Assembly: GCA_017312345.1 (NCBI GenBank)
Contig: BLAA01000001.1
Location: forward strand, 930,001-994,000
DNA length: 64,000 bases
DNA from: Candidatus Denitrolinea symbiosum
GTDB lineage: Bacteria > Chloroflexota > Anaerolineae > Anaerolineales > Villigracilaceae
Direction: 5' to 3'
This document shows, piece after piece, positions 61,103 to 64,000 of the stretch. The translations under genes and the position numbers were made by a program. Within the stretch, counting starts at the first letter, position 1; every line of letters begins with the position of its first letter. Under the pieces are notes generated by a model, which was not told the DNA's origin, searched no databases, and saw only the letters and a list, made by a program, of their open reading frames with translations.

Positions 61103-61347
61103 GATGGCTTCTCTTGTGTGGGCGCCGCTGCCGGGGCGGAATGATGTTGGTGTTGGGAGTGTTGATCCGCGGAAGAATGCTCATGTCCCATATATTTCAT
61201 CATCAGCAGGTGGGAGAGCGGGCAGAGCAATATCAAGCCGTAGAGCAGGACGCTGCTCAACGGTATGTTGAACAAAAATACCGCCCCCAGCGCGACGATC
61301 GGAATCAGACAGCATAGGATCATGATCCAAAGATGCGATTTTTTCAT
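61099..61347 (-). CDS. DUF2933-like small membrane protein with His-rich tail
   Basis: 82 residues: two hydrophobic segments, the second ending LLCPLSHLLMMKYMG, followed by a His-rich hydrophilic tail (HEHSSADQHSQHQHH). The cysteine-proline and Met-Met next to the His cluster suggest metal binding at the membrane surface, as described for DUF2933 proteins found beside copper genes. It is coupled by ATGA to both neighbours in the operon. Confidence 0.75.
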   Translation of the reverse strand: MKKSHLWIMILCCLIPIVALGAVFLFNIPLSSVLLYGLILLCPLSHLLMMKYMGHEHSSADQHSQHQHHSAPAAAPTQEKPS

Positions 61348-61850
61348 GGGAATGCCTCCAGGGTTTGTTGAATGGCGGTATCGGCAACGGCTGGGTCAGC
61401 CGCCAGCCAGATGACCAGATTTTGGGATTGGAAGTAATAATGCCTTTGCCCCATGCCTTCCAGAACATACACGATTCGGTTGCTATCATTAAATTCGCTC
61501 ACGGGGGTAAACGGGGAATTTCCCTTTGCGATCTTCTCACGCATGGCGTCCACCATCTGCGAAGCCATGAAATTCAACGGCGCGCCTGCCGCCCACACGG
61601 TGATTTGATTGTCGCCATAGATGCCGATTGCGCCGGACGTCAGGGGGAATTGTTTTCCGTGCAGCTGCTCGAACTCCGCCGCGGCTTGAGCGCCGGTTCT
61701 GCGGACGGTGATTTGCAGACCGGCGATCTCGTCCGGCAATGAAACGGCTGCCGGGCGGCTGATCAAACCATCGAAATACAGCCAGCCTGCGGGTCCCAAA
61801 ACCAGCAGGATACCCAGCCCAATCAGGAATAAGGGAAGAATCCGTTTCAT
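61344..61850 (-). CDS. Hypothetical anchored protein, first gene of the ccm operon
   Basis: 168 residues with an N-terminal membrane segment (LFLIGLGILLVLGPAGWLYF) and an extracytoplasmic alpha/beta domain (ITVRRTGAQAAAEFEQLHGK, GAIGIYGDNQITVWAAGAP, IVYVLEGMGQRHYYFQSQN). The family is not recognised. As first gene of the ccm operon, behind an island dyad, it is probably part of the same process. Confidence 0.7.
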   Translation of the reverse strand: MKRILPLFLIGLGILLVLGPAGWLYFDGLISRPAAVSLPDEIAGLQITVRRTGAQAAAEFEQLHGKQFPLTSGAIGIYGDNQITVWAAGAPLNFMASQMVDAMREKIAKGNSPFTPVSEFNDSNRIVYVLEGMGQRHYYFQSQNLVIWLAADPAVADTAIQQTLEAFP

Positions 61851-61886
61851 CCCCGCTGATTATCAAATCGCGCGCGCCTTCTCACA

Positions 61887-61928
61887 AGCGCTAAAAGGCG
61901 CATGGGGTCGGTAGGCAATTTAGCGTAT
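61887..61928 (-). promoter_or_regulatory. Island dyad, minus strand, before the ccm operon
   Basis: On the minus strand: ATACGC-TAAATT-GCCTAC (61928-61911), with GCGCT from 61891, 25 bases after GCCTA begins. The ccm operon starts about 40 bases further. Confidence 0.65.
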
Positions 61929-61958
61929 TGGTCAAATTCGGGGCAGTGGAGTTCACAC

Positions 61959-62027
61959 AAAAATCAAATTGCCTATATCGGGATGCGTCAATTGGCGGAT
62001 TTTGGATAATGGGTCCGGCGCTATAAT
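61959..62027 (+). promoter_or_regulatory. Island dyad and TATAAT before the LysM/M23 gene
   Basis: AAAAAT-CAAATT-GCCTAT (61959-61976; left half weak), with GCGGA at +24 (61995). A second box, GGCGCTATAATG, stands 23 bases further and holds a perfect TATAAT at 62022-62027. No -35 box is visible, which fits activator dependence. Confidence 0.6.
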
Positions 62028-62059
62028 GATTTGCTGATAATCCCTGTCTGGCAAAATCC

Positions 62060-63454
62060 ATGCAACACACCGAAATGCGATTCCCGCGATTGCTTTTTCG
62101 ATCGTTGATCCTCTTTCTTCTCCTGACCCTCTATTCGCCTGTAGGCGCCCAGGATGAAGGGGAAGATAAACCATACTACATCGTCCAGGAAGGCGATTCG
62201 CTCTGGGGCATCGCGGCGCGTTTTGGGGTGACCCTTGAAGATTTGCAGGAAGCCAATCAAATCAGCGATGCGGGACAGGTGGCGATCGGCGCTCGTCTGA
62301 TCATCCCGGGACTGCAGGGTGTAAGCGGACAATTGGATACAACCACGGTCGCTTACGGCGAAACTCTTCGCAGTTTGAGTCGTCAATATGGCGTTTCGGA
62401 AACGACGTTCGCCCGCTTGAACCGCCTCCTCAGCCCGGCGGAGTTATATGCCGGCGCAACCCTGATTATTCCGGTAACGGACAATCAGAGCTCCTCCATT
62501 GCAGGACGCGCCAACTTGTCGCCGGGTCAATCGCTGCTGGAATTGGCTGTGCTGCGCAATGCAGGTGCCTGGTCGCTGGTTTTGGGGAACAATCTGCCTG
62601 GCACATGGGCGGGGTTGCCAGGCGATCCAATCGGCGCACCAACCGGTTTGCCGGAAGCAATTACAAAGGTCGAGGTGGAGCCGCTGGAGATGGTTCAGGG
62701 CGGGACGACCGTCGTCAAAGTCTATGCGCCTCCGGGCTTGACCCTGCGCGGGTCGCTGTCCAAATGGAATCTCAATTTCTTCCCGCAGGATTACGGCTAC
62801 GTTGCCTTGCAGGGAATCCATGCCATGACCCCGCCCGGTCTCTATCCACTGACCCTGGAAGGTGAACTACCCGATGGAGAACGATTCGCCTTTTCGCAAA
62901 ACGTACTCATTCGGGATGCAAACTTCCCGTATGATCCAAGCCTGGATGTGAATCCCGCAACCGTTGACCCTGCCGTGACGGAACCCGAAAGCGAATTGTG
63001 GGCTTCACTGGGGCAGCCGGTCACGCCTCAGAAAATGTGGGACGGCTTGTTTGCCAGCCCCGTCCCGCCGGACTTCACAAGTTGTTGGACTTCGTTTTTC
63101 GGCAACCGCCGCTCGTATAACGGCGGACCTTATGATTCCTTCCACAGTGGGCTGGATTTCTGCGGCAGGGTCGGGACGGAACTCTACGCGGCTGCGCCCG
63201 GCAGGGTGGTTTACACGGACATGCTCATCGTGCGCGGCGGGGTGGTGGTGATTGATCACGGCTGGGGCGTTTATACGGCTTACGATCACCTGTCCGAGAT
63301 CCTTGCCCAGCCCGGCGACATGGTTCAACCCGGACAACTGATCGGGCTGGGTGGGGCGACAGGGCGCACAACCGGTCCGCACCTGCACTGGGAAGTGTGG
63401 GTGGGAGGCGTACAGGTCAACCCGGTGGAATGGTTGATGCGCGCCTATCCCTGA
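62060..63454 (+). CDS. LysM and M23 domain peptidoglycan hydrolase-like protein
   Basis: 464 residues: signal peptide, two LysM domains (YYIVQEGDSLWGIAARFG and VAYGETLRSLSRQYGVS), a linker domain of about 150 residues, and an M23 metallopeptidase with zinc ligands in HSGLDFCGRVG and GPHLHWEVW. M23 enzymes cut peptide cross-links of peptidoglycan. The linker contains one immunoglobulin-like part (TTVVKVYAPPGLTLRGSLSK). The stop codon overlaps the next island dyad. Its role in a copper island is unclear; wall remodelling for surface complexes is possible. Confidence 0.9.
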   Translation: MQHTEMRFPRLLFRSLILFLLLTLYSPVGAQDEGEDKPYYIVQEGDSLWGIAARFGVTLEDLQEANQISDAGQVAIGARLIIPGLQGVSGQLDTTTVAYGETLRSLSRQYGVSETTFARLNRLLSPAELYAGATLIIPVTDNQSSSIAGRANLSPGQSLLELAVLRNAGAWSLVLGNNLPGTWAGLPGDPIGAPTGLPEAITKVEVEPLEMVQGGTTVVKVYAPPGLTLRGSLSKWNLNFFPQDYGYVALQGIHAMTPPGLYPLTLEGELPDGERFAFSQNVLIRDANFPYDPSLDVNPATVDPAVTEPESELWASLGQPVTPQKMWDGLFASPVPPDFTSCWTSFFGNRRSYNGGPYDSFHSGLDFCGRVGTELYAAAPGRVVYTDMLIVRGGVVVIDHGWGVYTAYDHLSEILAQPGDMVQPGQLIGLGGATGRTTGPHLHWEVWVGGVQVNPVEWLMRAYP

Positions 63455-63494
63455 TAAGCAAAACCACCTATTCCAGAACGGGCAAATCCGCGCT
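63454..63494 (+). promoter_or_regulatory. Island dyad before the DUF1461 gene
   Basis: ATAAGC-AAAACC-ACCTAT (63454-63471), with GCGCT exactly at +24 (63490). Its first base is the last base of the M23 stop codon. Confidence 0.7.
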
Positions 63495-63500
63495 TCGTTT

Positions 63501-63522
63501 TTCCACACAGACTTCATACAAT
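63501..63522 (+). promoter_or_regulatory. Weak 11-bp repeat pair and -10 box before the DUF1461 gene
   Basis: TTCCACACAGA at 63501 and CTTCATACAAT at 63512 are in 11-base register, and TACAAT (63517-63522) has the same +5 offset as the -10 boxes of the other arrays. The match to CACTGAGACTTCATATATTG before the response regulator gene is close. Only one unit is well conserved. Confidence 0.45.
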
Positions 63523-63572
63523 TGAATAAACATCAACTCTAAAAAAGAACATCTCCCATCATTGTGCGAGGC

Positions 63573-64000
63573 ATGATGCCAGGTCAATTGATCAAAATTC
63601 TGAAATGGCTCATCACGCTGCTCATCCCCATCCTGGTGATCGGCGGCGCGGTGAATCTGTTAGCCACCGATTCCTATCTGTCGTTCGAATACGGCAAGGA
63701 TACCTTCCCGCCCGACCCCTATGGTTACAACCTGCGGCAGCGTTTCGTCCTTGCCTCCACGAACATTCATTATGTGCGCGCTCACCTTCCCGGGGATGAA
63801 CTTGCAAAGCAGACCCTGTACGGTGTGCCGGTGTACACCTCGCGTGAAGTATCGCACATGGCGGACGTACAGGCGGTCTTCCAATTGGTATTCCGCGTTT
63901 GGCGGATTTCGTTGATTCTGCTTCTTTTGCTGGGTATCCTCCTGTGGCGCGGCAGGGACCGGGCGGCGCTTGCCGCCGCGATCCAATCCGGGGGACTTCT
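63573..64000 (+). CDS. DUF1461 integral membrane protein (3' partial)
   Basis: The first 142 codons are in the window. After a short basic start there is a membrane span (WLITLLIPILVIGGAVNLL), an extracytoplasmic part with YLSFEYGKDTFPPDPYG and VYTSREVSHMADVQAVF, the latter typical of DUF1461/TIGR01906, and a second span (LILLLLLGILLWRG). The function of the family is unknown. Either of two adjacent ATG codons may start it. It follows one island dyad and one 11-bp repeat site. Confidence 0.8.
   Translation, partial: MMPGQLIKILKWLITLLIPILVIGGAVNLLATDSYLSFEYGKDTFPPDPYGYNLRQRFVLASTNIHYVRAHLPGDELAKQTLYGVPVYTSREVSHMADVQAVFQLVFRVWRISLILLLLLGILLWRGRDRAALAAAIQSGGL

Overview
The window reads as chromosomal DNA of a GC-rich bacterium. 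The protein families point to Chloroflexota, probably an Anaerolineae-like lineage; this is an inference from family content (DUF5667 partner of an ECF sigma factor, DUF255/YyaL proteins, CcdA and CcmH variants, Tat-exported Rieske protein, LysM/M23 proteins), not from a marker gene. No rRNA, tRNA or CRISPR array was seen. Coding density is high, with many ATGA start/stop overlaps and GTG or TTG starts.

Layout. 1-9.7 kb: the 3' end of an AAA/DUF4143 ATPase, a site-2 protease, a HEAT-repeat protein, an OmpR-type response regulator with its kinase, an AEC permease, a gluzincin-like peptidase, acylphosphatase, then a Vsr endonuclease/C5 DNA methyltransferase pair and RadC on the minus strand. 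10-14 kb: cold-shock protein and a four-gene redox module (two-cluster ferredoxin, FAD oxidoreductase, b-type membrane protein, 12-haem cytochrome c). 14-20.4 kb: ECF sigma factor with a frameshift at a C tract, a DUF5667 protein, and a MacAB-like efflux operon with a lipoprotein. 20.4-34 kb: MFS transporter, ribbon-helix-helix regulator with duplicated operator, AhpD-like protein, DUF262 nuclease-like protein, electron-transfer flavoprotein, acyl-CoA dehydrogenase, and a full-length YyaL gene beside a 5'-truncated copy, followed by an AT-richer stretch with a broken gene.

34-64 kb is a copper and cytochrome-maturation island. It holds a Tat L,D-transpeptidase, a Rieske protein with a substituted ligand, a two-domain multicopper oxidase, a NarL-type two-component system, a circularly permuted CcdA, rhodanese, three YHS modules, two copper P-type ATPases, an HMA protein, two anchored cupredoxins, a second DsbD/CcdA-like protein, Lgt-like, CsoR-like and CbiX-like proteins, several tiny membrane proteins, and a minus-strand ccm operon (DUF2933, TlpA, CcmF, CcmH, CcmI-like zinc ribbon, C39 peptidase).

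Two regulatory codes not explained by the gene list were found by eye. First, a dyad TARGC-N6-GCYTA occurs ten times between genes of the 36.6-63.5 kb island, usually with GCGCT about 24 bases after the start of its right half; two intergenic regions carry it divergently, one copy per direction. Second, arrays of 11-bp direct repeats headed CTTYA lie directly before a -10 hexamer, in the same phase, upstream of the OmpR-type regulator, the ECF sigma factor, the MacAB-like operon and a 31-residue membrane peptide, with a weaker case before the last gene. The first suggests one regulon controlling copper handling and cytochrome assembly; the second an envelope-stress-like regulon probably run by the response regulator at 3.2 kb.
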